NCBI GenBank assembly: GCA_910584595.1
Contig: CAJUBQ010000065.1
Coordinates: 1-25,362, forward strand
Length of the DNA stretch: 25,362 nucleotides
From: an uncultured Eubacterium sp.
Lineage (GTDB): Bacteria; Bacillota; Clostridia; Lachnospirales; Lachnospiraceae
Direction: 5' to 3'
Of this stretch, positions 6,376 through 15,051 are shown in pieces; position 1 is the first letter of the stretch, and the number at the start of each line of letters is the position of its first letter. The notes beneath the pieces were generated by a model. That model was given only the letters and a program-made list of their open reading frames with translations. It was not told the DNA's origin and did not search any database. The position numbers and the translations under genes were made by a program.

Positions 6376-7485
6376 TTAGTTTGTAATTGTCAGTTCTGTA
6401 TCATGATCGAATACGTGAATCTTTTCAGGATTCAGAGCAAGTGTTACATGATCGCCAAGGCGCGCTGTTGTAGAAGATTCTACTTTTGCGCTCATATTTG
6501 CACCGCCAACCTGGAAGTAAAGGATTACTTCAGAACCAAGTAATTCATATCCGGTTACGTTAGAATCGATCTTTGCAGCATAGTTGCTCATTTCATAATC
6601 GGAATCACCTAAATCTTCCGGACGGATTCCCATAATAACAGTCTTTCCATTATATCCGCCGTCAACTAATTTTTTAGCTTTTGCAGGCGGCAGAGCAATA
6701 GAGAATTTATCAAAGTTTAATGTAACATCAGAGCCGCTTACTTTACAGGTAGCATTTACAAAGTTCATCTGCGGAGAACCGATAAATCCTGCTACGAATA
6801 AATTGTTTGGCTGATTATATAATTTTTGTGGAGAATCTACCTGCTGTACAACACCATCTTTTAATACAACGATTCTTGTACCAAGCGTCATAGCTTCTGT
6901 CTGATCGTGTGTTACATAGATGATCGTAGCTTTTAATTTGTGGTGAAGAGCAGAAATCTCAGTTCTCATCTGAACTCTGAGCTTTGCATCCAGGTTGGAT
7001 AACGGCTCATCCATCAGGAATACTTTAGGATTACGTACAATTGCACGACCCATGGCAACACGCTGTCTCTGACCACCGGAAAGAGCCTTTGGCTTACGAT
7101 CTAACAGCTGCTCCAGATCAAGGATTTTAGCGGCTTCTTTTACTTTTTTATCAATTTCATCTTTTGGAACTTTTCTCATTTTCAAACCAAAAGCAATGTT
7201 ATCATATACAGTCATATGCGGATACAGAGCGTAGTTCTGGAATACCATGGCGATATCTCTGTCTTTTGGCTCTACATCGTTTACACGTTTTCCATCAATA
7301 ATCAGATCACCGGAAGAGATATCTTCCAAACCGGCTACCATACGAAGGGTTGTAGATTTACCACAGCCGGATGGTCCTACGAAAATAATAAACTCCTGAT
7401 CTGCGATTTCCAGATTGAAGTCCTTTACAGCTTCAAATCCGTTTGGGTATTTTTTGCAGATGTTTTTCATTGATACACTTGACAT
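6376..7485 (-). CDS. ugpC: MsmK/UgpC-type sugar ABC transporter ATP-binding protein
   Basis: This 369-residue ATPase powers sugar uptake and would sit at the inner face of the membrane. It has the full nucleotide-binding set: Walker A GPSGCGKST (37-45), Q-loop VFQNYALYPH (81-90), signature LSGGQ (135-139), Walker B VFLMDE (155-160) and switch His in VTHDQTE (H193). These are followed by the C-terminal TOBE/MalK regulatory region (about 235-369) with GIRPEDLG. Length and sequence fit the MsmK/UgpC/MalK group. No permease or binding protein genes are next to it, so it is probably a shared ATPase serving several sugar transporters, as MsmK does in other Firmicutes. The start follows CAGGAGGATTTTAAA. 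A promoter and a small dyad lie upstream (7556-7621). The symbol could equally be msmK or msmX. Confidence 0.9.
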   Translation of the reverse strand: MSSVSMKNICKKYPNGFEAVKDFNLEIADQEFIIFVGPSGCGKSTTLRMVAGLEDISSGDLIIDGKRVNDVEPKDRDIAMVFQNYALYPHMTVYDNIAFGLKMRKVPKDEIDKKVKEAAKILDLEQLLDRKPKALSGGQRQRVAMGRAIVRNPKVFLMDEPLSNLDAKLRVQMRTEISALHHKLKATIIYVTHDQTEAMTLGTRIVVLKDGVVQQVDSPQKLYNQPNNLFVAGFIGSPQMNFVNATCKVSGSDVTLNFDKFSIALPPAKAKKLVDGGYNGKTVIMGIRPEDLGDSDYEMSNYAAKIDSNVTGYELLGSEVILYFQVGGANMSAKVESSTTARLGDHVTLALNPEKIHVFDHDTELTITN

Positions 7486-7555
7486 TTTAAAATCCTCCTG
7501 TTTTGTAATAATAATTATTTATCATGTTCTTTCCTTAACTTTTGACGTTGATCCG

Positions 7556-7578
7556 GCAACCACAGAATGATTGGTTGC
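7556..7578. promoter_or_regulatory. Small dyad, possible operator of the ABC ATPase gene
   Basis: GCAACCA (7556-7562) and TGGTTGC (7572-7578) form a 7-bp inverted repeat with a 9-base centre. It lies between the promoter at 7593-7621 and the gene. A regulator bound here would block transcription; alternatively it forms a leader hairpin. Confidence 0.35.
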
Positions 7579-7592
7579 TGTTTACAAAAACT

Positions 7593-7621
7593 ACTATAGC
7601 AGAATCAGATGGAATTGACTA
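7593..7621 (-). promoter_or_regulatory. Promoter of the ABC ATPase gene
   Basis: On the minus strand, TAGTCA (7616-7621), a 17-bp spacer and TATAGT (7593-7598) lie about 110 bases before the start codon. Confidence 0.5.
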
Positions 7622-7806
7622 TAGGGGGAAGTTCTAAAGATAGGAGGGATAGGGCTGGGGATTTGACGAAAAACCTGTCTGAGAAAAAAATAATTCGTCA
7701 GAATGCCAAAAGGAGTGAGGGTTTTTGAACAAAATGACGAATAACATAATTTTTATTAACCTGATTTCTAAGGATGCAGCAATGATTATCATTTTCAAAT
7801 AAAAGA

Positions 7807-7843
7807 TGAAAGGAAAAAAATATAAATATTTTCTTTCCTTTCA
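7807..7843. other. Hairpin before the chemoreceptor gene
   Basis: TGAAAGGAAA (7807-7816) and TTTCCTTTCA (7834-7843) form a 10-bp stem about 50 bases before the chemoreceptor start. A TAAAAT (7852-7857) that could be a -10 follows directly, but no convincing -35 and no SigD-type motif was found. The rest of 7622-7895 shows nothing clear. Confidence 0.35.
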
Positions 7844-7895
7844 AAATGTGGTAAAATGATTTTATCATTGTGAATTTTGGGGGAGGGATCATAAG

Positions 7896-9890
7896 ATGAA
7901 ACAGGAAAAAATTATTTCCATCCGGACAAAGCTGCTTGGGATTATTCTGCCGGTAGTTATTGTAATTGTAGTCGTTTTGGTAGGGATCTCGTATGTTATT
8001 TCACGTACGACGATTGAAGAAGCGTCAGAAAACCTGCTTAATACATCTGTAGAAAATCAGGTCAGCGAGATTGAGGCGTGGCTGGAGCAAAACCTGTCTG
8101 CTTTTGGAGCAGTCAAGCAGAGCATTGAGACGATGGGGCTTTCGGATGCACAGCTTCAAGTGTTGTTAGACGGATATTACGGATACAATGATAATTTTCC
8201 ACAGGGACTTTATGTGGCGGATGCAGATGGAAAGATGATGACTGCGGCAGGATCTCAAAAATCGGAGAGTGATCCGACGCAAACCGTCTGGTATCAGGAA
8301 GGCATGACCAGAATCAATATGGGTTTTACAGATGCGTATACAAATGAGAATGGTGATGCGGTAATCAGCGCCTGCGGGATTTTAAATGACCGCAGCGGCA
8401 AAATGAAAGTGATTTCTGCAGACCTGTCGCTGCAGAAAATCAGTATTATTGTCAGCAGTCTCGTCAGCATGGAACAGGCGCAGGCGTTTCTTGTCAACAG
8501 TACGGATATGTCTGTATTGGCGCACAGGGACAGCAGTATGCTGTCTGCCAGACTGGATGAATCCAAAGATGTGTTTTTGCAGGATGTTGCACAAAGACTG
8601 AGAGATGATGATTTAAGTACGGTACAGATTGATGGAAATATGGCGGCTTTTGAAGAAGTTGCCGGAACAGACTGGATTCTCGTATCGTATATTCCGGCAA
8701 AAGTGATTTATCGGGACGTAGATAATATTCGGACGGCAATGATTATTATCGGCGTTATCAGCGTGCTGCTGCTGGCAGTTTTAATTGAACGGGTTGTCTA
8801 TGTCGTTATTCGTCCGGTCAAAACACTGACAAAGGCCATTATGGCGATGACAGACGGTGATTTTACAGTGCATATTAAAACACGCAGCCGGGATGAGATT
8901 GGCGTCATGGGACGCTGTATGGAAAAGTATGCAGCTACGATGCGCAGTATGATTGCTTCGATTCATGGAGTGTCCGGCAAGCTGCAGACACAGGCGGACA
9001 GCAGTAACGATGTATCCGGTCAGATGTATGATGCGTCTAAGCTGCAGAGCGCGTCCATGCGTGAATTAAATGAAACGGTGGAACAGCTGTCCATATCGGT
9101 CAATGAGATTGCTCAAAATGCTACAACACTGGCGCTTGTAGTGGCGGAGACAAGGGAAAACAGTGTACAGGTGAATGATAAGATGCGGGAAACAGTAGAT
9201 GTATCGCAAAAAGGAAAAGCGGATATGCAAAATGTCAGCAGTGCGATGCAGGATATCAACGATTCTGTTATGAAACTGCAGGAAGCAATTGATAAAGTAG
9301 GACAGGCATCTGAAGAAATTACGAATATTACCAATGTAATTGGGAATATTGCTGATGAGACGAATTTGCTGTCTTTAAATGCTTCGATAGAAGCGGCAAG
9401 AGCCGGAGAAGCAGGACGGGGATTTGCGGTCGTTGCGACACAGATTGGACAGCTCGCCCAGACAAGCGCGGATTCTGTCCATAATATTGAAAAGCTTATC
9501 AGCGAGATTAACGGATTAGTAAAAGATGCAGTATCACAGGCTGATGACAGCGCGAAAAGCATTAACAACAGCAGTACGCTTGTAAACGGAGCGCTGCAGA
9601 CATTTGACCATATTTTTGAAAATATCGATAAAGTAAGCAGCCTTGTACAGGAAATGATTAATCAGGTAGAACAGGTAGACGGGGTTGCCAGCAATGTAGC
9701 TGCGATTTCACAGGAACAGGCGGCAAGTTCCGAAGAGATATTGGCGTCTTCGGATACTATGGTGGAACAGGCAAATCATATTACAGGCAACAGCGAATCG
9801 GTGGCTAACGGTGCAAAAGAACTGACAGATTCAGCAATGGAACTTGCGCATCAGGTAGAAATCTTTAAGATTGAGGAGGGCGTCAGATGA
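7896..9890 (+). CDS. Methyl-accepting chemotaxis protein with a Cache-type sensor
   Basis: This 664-residue transmembrane chemoreceptor signals to CheA/CheW. Membrane segment 1 covers about 14-36, followed by an outer sensor region (about 40-278) fitting a double Cache domain (motifs such as GLYVADADGKMMTA and VWYQEG, and a second half ending TDWILVSYIP). Membrane segment 2 is at about 281-304, then HAMP (about 305-357) and the long helical signalling domain. The conserved hairpin tip lies near 483-513 (IADETNLLSLNASIEAARAG, then EAGRGFAVVA). The start follows GGGGGAGGGATCATAAG. It overlaps the next gene by ATGA, so the binding protein encoded there is probably made with it and may deliver its ligand. 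No other chemotaxis or flagellar genes are in the window. Confidence 0.95.
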   Translation: MKQEKIISIRTKLLGIILPVVIVIVVVLVGISYVISRTTIEEASENLLNTSVENQVSEIEAWLEQNLSAFGAVKQSIETMGLSDAQLQVLLDGYYGYNDNFPQGLYVADADGKMMTAAGSQKSESDPTQTVWYQEGMTRINMGFTDAYTNENGDAVISACGILNDRSGKMKVISADLSLQKISIIVSSLVSMEQAQAFLVNSTDMSVLAHRDSSMLSARLDESKDVFLQDVAQRLRDDDLSTVQIDGNMAAFEEVAGTDWILVSYIPAKVIYRDVDNIRTAMIIIGVISVLLLAVLIERVVYVVIRPVKTLTKAIMAMTDGDFTVHIKTRSRDEIGVMGRCMEKYAATMRSMIASIHGVSGKLQTQADSSNDVSGQMYDASKLQSASMRELNETVEQLSISVNEIAQNATTLALVVAETRENSVQVNDKMRETVDVSQKGKADMQNVSSAMQDINDSVMKLQEAIDKVGQASEEITNITNVIGNIADETNLLSLNASIEAARAGEAGRGFAVVATQIGQLAQTSADSVHNIEKLISEINGLVKDAVSQADDSAKSINNSSTLVNGALQTFDHIFENIDKVSSLVQEMINQVEQVDGVASNVAAISQEQAASSEEILASSDTMVEQANHITGNSESVANGAKELTDSAMELAHQVEIFKIEEGVR

Positions 9891-10909
9891 AAGCAAATCG
9901 GATAAAAGGAAATCAGATGAAAGTGAATCATAAAAAAAAGAAACTTGCATCAGCGCTTGCTCTCGGTCTTGGCACAGCCGCTCTCGCCTGCGGCTGCGGA
10001 AATTCTGCGAAAGACTCCGGCAAAGGAATGAAAATGCTGATGACGATCAGTCAGATGGATACGTTTCGATTAACATTGGCCGGCGGAGCACAGCAGGCAG
10101 CCGCAGATGCCGGAATTCAGCTGGAAGTGTTGGATGCTGAAAATGTAATAGAAAATCAGGTCGATCAGATTCAAAAAGCAGCGGCGGATGGATATGACGC
10201 TGTTTTGTGCGGAGCGATTGATGTAGATACTGCGGTGGAATTAAAGGCAAGTGCGGGTGATATGCCGATTGTGTTTGTGAACAGCTGTCCGGATGATAAA
10301 AATCTGGAAAAAGATGCTTATATGTATGTAGGCTCTGACGATGCGATGGCAGGAGAATTTCAGGCACAGTTTGTACTCGATAAGCTATCTTCTCAAAACG
10401 AGATCAACGTTGTCCTCATCAAAGGACCAAACGGGCATTCAGCTACCGGAGGGCGCACCAAAGGGGTGAAAAAGACGTTTGCGGCAAGCGGAAAAACAAT
10501 CAATTATGTATTTGAAGATCATGCGGACTGGTCGACTGAAAAAGCAGAGGCCATGTTTGAAGTGTTTCTGCGGACAGGGCGTGAAGTGGATTGCGTGATC
10601 TGCAACAATGATTCGATGGCTTTGGGAGTGGTAGAGGCGTGCAAAAAGGCGGGCAGAGATCCGGGCAGTTTGCTGATTCTTGGTGTGGATGCAACTGCGG
10701 ACGGATGTGAAGCGATAAAAAACGGCGAGATGGCTTTTACCGTTTATCAGCCGGGTCCGGGGCAGGGACAGGCAGCTGTAGAAGCGGCTGCGGCGCTGGC
10801 ATCGGGGGCTTCCGCGAAGGAAATGGAAGGGATTTCAGAAGACGGCAAATATGTCTGGGTACCGTTTGAAGAAGTAGACAGCAGCAATGTTTCAAAATAT
10901 ATGAAGTGA
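9887..10909 (+). CDS. Sugar-type periplasmic binding lipoprotein, coupled to the chemoreceptor
   Basis: This 340-residue substrate-binding protein of the ribose/galactose-binding (periplasmic binding protein-like) fold has a basic N-terminus and hydrophobic segment ending AALACGCGN. Cys35 is the likely lipid-modified residue, although the motif ALAC is not a perfect lipobox. Family features include QMDTFRLTLAGGAQQAAADAG, split here as QMDTFR and a GGAQQAA helix, then DQIQKAAADGYDAVLCGAID, NNDSMALGVVEACKKAGR and ILGVDAT. The start ATG overlaps the chemoreceptor stop (ATGA) behind GAGGAGGGCGTCAG. A second ATG at 9917 behind AAAGGAAATCAG gives a more ordinary signal peptide. With no permease next to it, it is more likely a sensory binding protein for the chemoreceptor than a transport component. 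The ligand is unknown. Confidence 0.85.
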   Translation: MKANRIKGNQMKVNHKKKKLASALALGLGTAALACGCGNSAKDSGKGMKMLMTISQMDTFRLTLAGGAQQAAADAGIQLEVLDAENVIENQVDQIQKAAADGYDAVLCGAIDVDTAVELKASAGDMPIVFVNSCPDDKNLEKDAYMYVGSDDAMAGEFQAQFVLDKLSSQNEINVVLIKGPNGHSATGGRTKGVKKTFAASGKTINYVFEDHADWSTEKAEAMFEVFLRTGREVDCVICNNDSMALGVVEACKKAGRDPGSLLILGVDATADGCEAIKNGEMAFTVYQPGPGQGQAAVEAAAALASGASAKEMEGISEDGKYVWVPFEEVDSSNVSKYMK

Positions 10910-10937
10910 AAAAGCTAAGAAAGGACAGAAATCGTAT

Positions 10938-11492
10938 ATGCGTGTTGGAATGGGATATGATGTGCACAAACTGACGAAAGAACGCAGACTGATACTTGGT
11001 GGTGTAGAGATACCGTATGAATATGGACTGTTGGGGCATTCAGATGCAGATGTGGCAGTACATGCCGTGATGGATGCATTGTTGGGCGCAGCAGCGCTTG
11101 GCGATATTGGAAAACATTTTCCGGATACAGAGGAAGCGTATGCGGGAATCAGCAGTATGAGACTATTGGAGCATGTAAAAGAACTGCTTGCAAAAGAGCA
11201 ATACGTCATTGAAAATATAGATGTGACGATTGTGGCGCAGCAGCCCAAATTGCGGCCATATATCATGCAGATGGAACAGAATGTCGCAGATACGCTTCAT
11301 ATTCAAAAGAATCAGGTAAATATAAAAGCAACTACAGAAGAAGGCTTAGGCTTTACCGGCACAAAACAGGGAATTGCAGCATATGCTGTATGTATGATTT
11401 CTTCCATGTATGAAGCAAGTTATGCAGTGGCCGCGTCCGGTGACGCCTGTGGCAGCTGCGGCGGCTGCCGGAAGCATCAGAACATGTCCTGA
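10938..11492 (+). CDS. ispF: 2-C-methyl-D-erythritol 2,4-cyclodiphosphate synthase with Cys tail
   Basis: This enzyme turns the CDP-methylerythritol 2-phosphate intermediate into the cyclic diphosphate in the MEP isoprenoid pathway. The metal-binding residues are visible: D8 and H10 in GYDVH, and H42 in the block LGHSDADVAVHAVMDALLGA (H34, D36 and D38 nearby). The end motif is ATTEEGLGFTG. The usual length is about 157-160 residues; this one has 184 because of a C-terminal extension holding a CxxCxxC motif (C171, C174, C177: CGSCGGC). The tail could bind a metal or form a disulfide; its role is unknown. AAAGGACAG precedes the ATG. The gene is 28 bases after the binding-protein gene and 53 bases before cysS; ispD is not next to it. 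Confidence 0.95.
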   Translation: MRVGMGYDVHKLTKERRLILGGVEIPYEYGLLGHSDADVAVHAVMDALLGAAALGDIGKHFPDTEEAYAGISSMRLLEHVKELLAKEQYVIENIDVTIVAQQPKLRPYIMQMEQNVADTLHIQKNQVNIKATTEEGLGFTGTKQGIAAYAVCMISSMYEASYAVAASGDACGSCGGCRKHQNMS

Positions 11493-11545
11493 CATGCATT
11501 TTGGTGTAATCCGGCGTATGACGTATTTTTAGGAGAGGAAAAACA

Positions 11546-12982
11546 ATGAAAATTTATAACACATTAACGAGGCAGAAAGAAACATTTACTCCCATCGAAG
11601 AAGGAAAAGTACGGATGTATGTGTGCGGCCCGACAGTTTATAATCTGATTCATATTGGAAATGCAAGGCCCATGATTGTGTTCGATACTTTCCGCAGGTA
11701 TATGGAATATAAAGGCTATGAAGTCAATTATGTAACAAATTTTACGGACGTAGATGATAAAATCATAAAAAAGGCGCAGGAGGAAGGGGTAGATGCCAGT
11801 GAGATTTCCACCCGCTATATCGCAGAGTGCAAAAAGGACATGGAAGGTATGAATATCCGTCCGGCGACGGTGCATCCGCTGGCCACGCAGGAGATCGACG
11901 GCATGATTGAGATGATCCGCACTCTGATCGAAAAAGGATATGCATATGCGGCAGCGGATGGAACGGTTTATTATCGGACCGGAAAATTTGCTTCTTATGG
12001 AAAGCTGTCTCATAAGAATCTGGAAGATCTGCAGGCCGGGCACCGTGATATTAAAGTGACAGGTGATTTGAAAGAAGAGCCGTTTGATTTTGTATTATGG
12101 AAGCCTAAAAAAGAGGGTGAGCCTGCATGGCAGTCGCCATGGGGGGAGGGACGTCCGGGATGGCATATTGAATGTTCGGTGATGTCCAAAAAGTATCTGG
12201 GTGATACGATTGATATTCATGCAGGCGGAGAAGATCTGATTTTCCCACATCATGAAAATGAGATTGCGCAGTCTGAGGCAGCCAGCGGAAAAGAATTTGC
12301 ACATTACTGGATGCATAACGGCTTTTTAAATATTGACAATCAGAAAATGTCAAAATCACTCGGGAACTTTTTCACTGTGCGTGAAATTGCACAAAAGTAT
12401 GATTTGCAGGCGCTTCGGTTTTTTATGCTGAGCGCCCATTACAGAAGTCCTTTGAATTTTAGCGCAGAACTGATGGAAGCCGCCAAAAGCGGACTGGAAC
12501 GTATTCATACGGCGGCAGAAAATATAAAAAGGCTGCAAAAAGCGGTGGATGCAAAAGCTTCCGACACAAAAGCGGCATGTGAAAAAGGGATGTCTGCCGA
12601 AGAAGAATCGTTATATGAAGCGTCAGAACAGTTTCAGAAAAAATTTGAAGCTGCAATGGAAGATGACTGCAATACGGCAGATGCGGTATCTGCTGTTTTT
12701 GAGCTGGTAAAATATATCAACACAAATGTTTCCAGCGACCATTCCAACGCTTATTTGCAGAAGCTTTTTGAACGGTTAAAGACCTTGTGCGATGTGCTTG
12801 GCATTCAGCTTGCATTAAAAGAAGAAGCGCTGGATGCGGATATTGAAAAGCTGATACAAGAACGCCAAACGGCAAGAAAAAATAAGGACTTTGCAAGAGC
12901 AGACCAGATTCGCGATGAACTGGCACAAATGGGCATTCTTTTAAAAGATACAAGAGAAGGAGTTACTTGGAAACGTGCATAA
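11546..12982 (+). CDS. cysS: Cysteine--tRNA ligase
   Basis: This 478-residue cysteinyl-tRNA synthetase is cytoplasmic and attaches Cys to tRNA-Cys. Zinc ligand C27 lies in YVCGPTVYN; the class I HIGH motif is HIGN (36-39); further zinc ligands are in WHIECSVMS (Cys near 209) and HHENEIAQSEA; the KMSKS motif is KMSKSLGNFF (near 267). The C-terminal DALR-type region and the end RADQIRDELAQMGI complete the protein. Full length for the family. AGGAGAGGAAAAACA precedes the ATG. The stop codon region overlaps the start of mrnC, so the two are translationally coupled. No T-box leader is seen in the short upstream gap. Confidence 0.97.
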   Translation: MKIYNTLTRQKETFTPIEEGKVRMYVCGPTVYNLIHIGNARPMIVFDTFRRYMEYKGYEVNYVTNFTDVDDKIIKKAQEEGVDASEISTRYIAECKKDMEGMNIRPATVHPLATQEIDGMIEMIRTLIEKGYAYAAADGTVYYRTGKFASYGKLSHKNLEDLQAGHRDIKVTGDLKEEPFDFVLWKPKKEGEPAWQSPWGEGRPGWHIECSVMSKKYLGDTIDIHAGGEDLIFPHHENEIAQSEAASGKEFAHYWMHNGFLNIDNQKMSKSLGNFFTVREIAQKYDLQALRFFMLSAHYRSPLNFSAELMEAAKSGLERIHTAAENIKRLQKAVDAKASDTKAACEKGMSAEEESLYEASEQFQKKFEAAMEDDCNTADAVSAVFELVKYINTNVSSDHSNAYLQKLFERLKTLCDVLGIQLALKEEALDADIEKLIQERQTARKNKDFARADQIRDELAQMGILLKDTREGVTWKRA

Positions 12983-13451
12983 TCATCAGACAGGATACGA
13001 TTTAGGTGCATATATCAGACAGCAGTTCGCCTTGGATAAACACGACATTCGGACCTATTCGCCGTTGACGCTTGCCTATATCGGCGACGGAATTTATGAG
13101 TTGATGATCCGGTCGATTGTTGTGGAACAGGGAAACAGACAGGTGAACAAGCTGCATCAGCAGGCGAGCCGTTTTGTTAAGGCGCAGGCACAGTCTGAAA
13201 TGATGGAAACGCTGCTGCCGCTGCTTTCGGAGGAAGAGGTGCAGATCTATAAGCGGGGGAGAAATGCAAAGTCATATACGACAGCAAAAAATGCATCTGT
13301 GAATGATTATCGGCGGGCGACAGGATTTGAAGCGCTGATGGGTTATTTGTATCTAAATGGCAATATCGAACGGCTGACCGAGCTTGTGAAGGCCGCGGTG
13401 ACAGATTATACGCCGAAAGAGCCTGCCGGAACGGAAACGCGAAACCGTTAA
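12975..13451 (+). CDS. mrnC: Mini-ribonuclease III
   Basis: This 158-residue RNase III-like protein lacks the double-stranded RNA-binding domain, as in Mini-III, which matures 23S rRNA ends. The RNase III signature region is LAYIGDGIYELMIR with the catalytic Asp at 38, and the second acidic motif is ATGFEALMGYLYL with Glu119. The start is GTG at 12975, eight bases inside cysS, with GGAG about 12 bases upstream; translation is probably coupled. Its position between cysS and rlmB is the conserved Firmicutes order. Confidence 0.93.
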   Translation: MHNHQTGYDLGAYIRQQFALDKHDIRTYSPLTLAYIGDGIYELMIRSIVVEQGNRQVNKLHQQASRFVKAQAQSEMMETLLPLLSEEEVQIYKRGRNAKSYTTAKNASVNDYRRATGFEALMGYLYLNGNIERLTELVKAAVTDYTPKEPAGTETRNR

Positions 13452-13525
13452 CTGTTGCCGGATATATTTAAAACAGACAAATTATCAGCAGATCGGTTGC
13501 AGATGATCGCTTAAAGGAGCTCAAA

Positions 13526-14413
13526 ATGCAGAAAAAGAAAGATGCGTTAAACGAACAAAGATGGAAGGAACAAAGATCGAACGAACAAAGGTGGAAGGAA
13601 CAAAGATCGGATGAACAAAGGTGGAAGGAACAAAGATCGGATGAACAAAGATCAAGTGAACAAAACGAACAAAATGAACAGTCAAAAATAGAAGGCAGAA
13701 ATGCCGTTTTGGAAGCGTTTCGCAGCCAAAAAACGATCGACCGGCTGTTTATACTGGATGGGTGTAAGGATGGACCTGTACAGACGATCCTGCGGGAAGC
13801 AAAGAAAACAGATACCGTGATTCATTTTGTGGACAAAGAACGGCTCAATCGAATGTCTGAGACAAAAAAGCATCAGGGAGTCATTGCGGTGGCGTCGGCA
13901 TATGCATATGCGTCGGTAGATGATATTCTTGAAAGAGCAAAAGAAAAGCAAGAGCAGCCATTTGTTATTGTCTTAGACCATATCGAAGATCCGCATAATC
14001 TGGGAGCCATTATAAGAACTGCAAATCTGGCAGGAGCGCATGGGGTAATCATTCCCAAAAGACATGCCTGCGGATTGACAGCGACCGTTGCAAAAGCATC
14101 CGCCGGAGCGATTAATGATACGCCGGTAGCAAAAGTCACAAATCTGAGCCAGACGATCAAAGAGCTGAAAACACATGGAATCTGGTTTGTCTGCGCCGAT
14201 CTGGATGGCGAGCTGATATACCGGCAGAATTTAACCGGGCCAATCGGCCTGGTGATCGGAAATGAGGGAGAAGGAGTCGGAAAGCTTGTAAAAGAACAGT
14301 GCGATTTTACCGCTTCTATTCCGATGAAAGGTACGATTGGTTCGTTAAATGCATCTGCAGCAACAGCTGTTTTTGCTTATGAAATTGTCAGACAGAGAAT
14401 GTTTTGTGGGTAA
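13526..14413 (+). CDS. rlmB: 23S rRNA (guanosine-2'-O)-methyltransferase, RlmB/TrmH family
   Basis: This 295-residue SPOUT methyltransferase is likely to modify the 23S rRNA peptidyl-transferase loop. The core begins with EGRNAVLEAFRS (about 56), followed by the substrate-binding N-domain and the SPOUT motifs: VLDHIEDPHNLGAIIRTANL, GLVIGNEGEGVG and GSLNASAATAVFAYEIVRQR. The N-terminal 50 residues are not part of the family. They are built of tandem EQRWKEQRSD units, very hydrophilic and rich in Gln, Arg and Glu, encoded by a 30-bp DNA repeat. GGAGCTCAAA precedes the ATG. An alternative shorter start was not found with a good ribosome site. It sits between mrnC and sigH as in related genomes. 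Confidence 0.93.
   Translation: MQKKKDALNEQRWKEQRSNEQRWKEQRSDEQRWKEQRSDEQRSSEQNEQNEQSKIEGRNAVLEAFRSQKTIDRLFILDGCKDGPVQTILREAKKTDTVIHFVDKERLNRMSETKKHQGVIAVASAYAYASVDDILERAKEKQEQPFVIVLDHIEDPHNLGAIIRTANLAGAHGVIIPKRHACGLTATVAKASAGAINDTPVAKVTNLSQTIKELKTHGIWFVCADLDGELIYRQNLTGPIGLVIGNEGEGVGKLVKEQCDFTASIPMKGTIGSLNASAATAVFAYEIVRQRMFCG
13553..13680 (+). repeat. 30-bp in-frame tandem repeat in rlmB
   Basis: Three nearly identical 30-bp units (13553-13582, 13583-13612, 13613-13642) encode EQRWKEQRSN/D, followed by shortened units to 13680. The sub-unit GAACAAAG or GAACAAAA runs through all of it. Copy-number change would keep the frame and only alter tail length. Confidence 0.9.
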
Positions 14414-14438
14414 CAGGTCATTTAGAAACAGGAGATAT

Positions 14439-15029
14439 ATGGAACAGGACAGATACAAGGATGTAACAGACGAACAGCTGATTGAGCAGCTGCGGGGCGG
14501 ACAGACAAAGGTTATGGATTATCTGATGGAAAAATACAAAAATCTGGTACGCAAACGGGCGAATGCGCTCTATTTAATCGGCGGGGAAACAGAAGATTTG
14601 ATTCAGGAAGGGATGATTGGACTGTTTAAGGCCGTTCAGGATTACCGATCAGATAAAGAGGTATCTTTTTATCATTTTGCAGAGCTGTGTGTGAATCGGC
14701 AGATGTATACAGCGGTAGAAGCTTCACAGCGGAAAAAACATACGCCGCTGAATACGTATGTGTCTTTAGATGCCGGACAGGAGAAAGAGAGCGCATATTT
14801 GGAAAGTGGAAATCATCCCCAAACATTAAATCCTGAGACTTTATTCATTAGTCAGGAAACGGTCAGGCTGTTGTTAAAGCAGGCAAATGAACGGTTAAGC
14901 CCGATGGAACGTCAGGTGTTGGCTTTGTATTTAGAAGGGATGAATTATCATCAGATTGCGGAACATATGGGAAAGACGTCAAAAGCAGTAGATAATGCGC
15001 TGCAGAGAATCAGAGGGAAGATCCGGTGA
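14439..15029 (+). CDS. sigH: RNA polymerase sporulation sigma factor SigH
   Basis: This 196-residue sigma-70 family factor of the SigH type controls entry into sporulation in Firmicutes. Region 2 shows EDLIQEGMIGLFKAVQDYRS (about 51-70), and region 4 shows SPMERQVLALYLEGMNYHQI with a helix-turn-helix ending KAVDNALQRIRGKI. The start is the ATG behind AACAGGAGATAT; an in-frame ATG 90 bases upstream lies inside rlmB and has no ribosome site. It follows rlmB by 25 bases. In many Firmicutes rpmG-secE-nusG come next; here glycosyltransferase genes do. Confidence 0.92.
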   Translation: MEQDRYKDVTDEQLIEQLRGGQTKVMDYLMEKYKNLVRKRANALYLIGGETEDLIQEGMIGLFKAVQDYRSDKEVSFYHFAELCVNRQMYTAVEASQRKKHTPLNTYVSLDAGQEKESAYLESGNHPQTLNPETLFISQETVRLLLKQANERLSPMERQVLALYLEGMNYHQIAEHMGKTSKAVDNALQRIRGKIR

Positions 15030-15051
15030 TGTATCAGCAGGAGGTAACAAA

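Noticed and set aside
7570..7590. Catabolite-responsive element near TTGTAAACAGCAACCA (minus strand)
   Set aside because: Several conserved positions of the cre consensus do not match.
7831..7895. SigD-type flagellar/chemotaxis promoter for the chemoreceptor
   Set aside because: No TAAA-N15-CCGATA-like motif was found upstream; only a weak TAAAAT.
14349..14438. Longer start for SigH
   Set aside because: The extra 30 residues are encoded inside rlmB without a ribosome site; the ATG at 14439 has AGGAG at the right distance.
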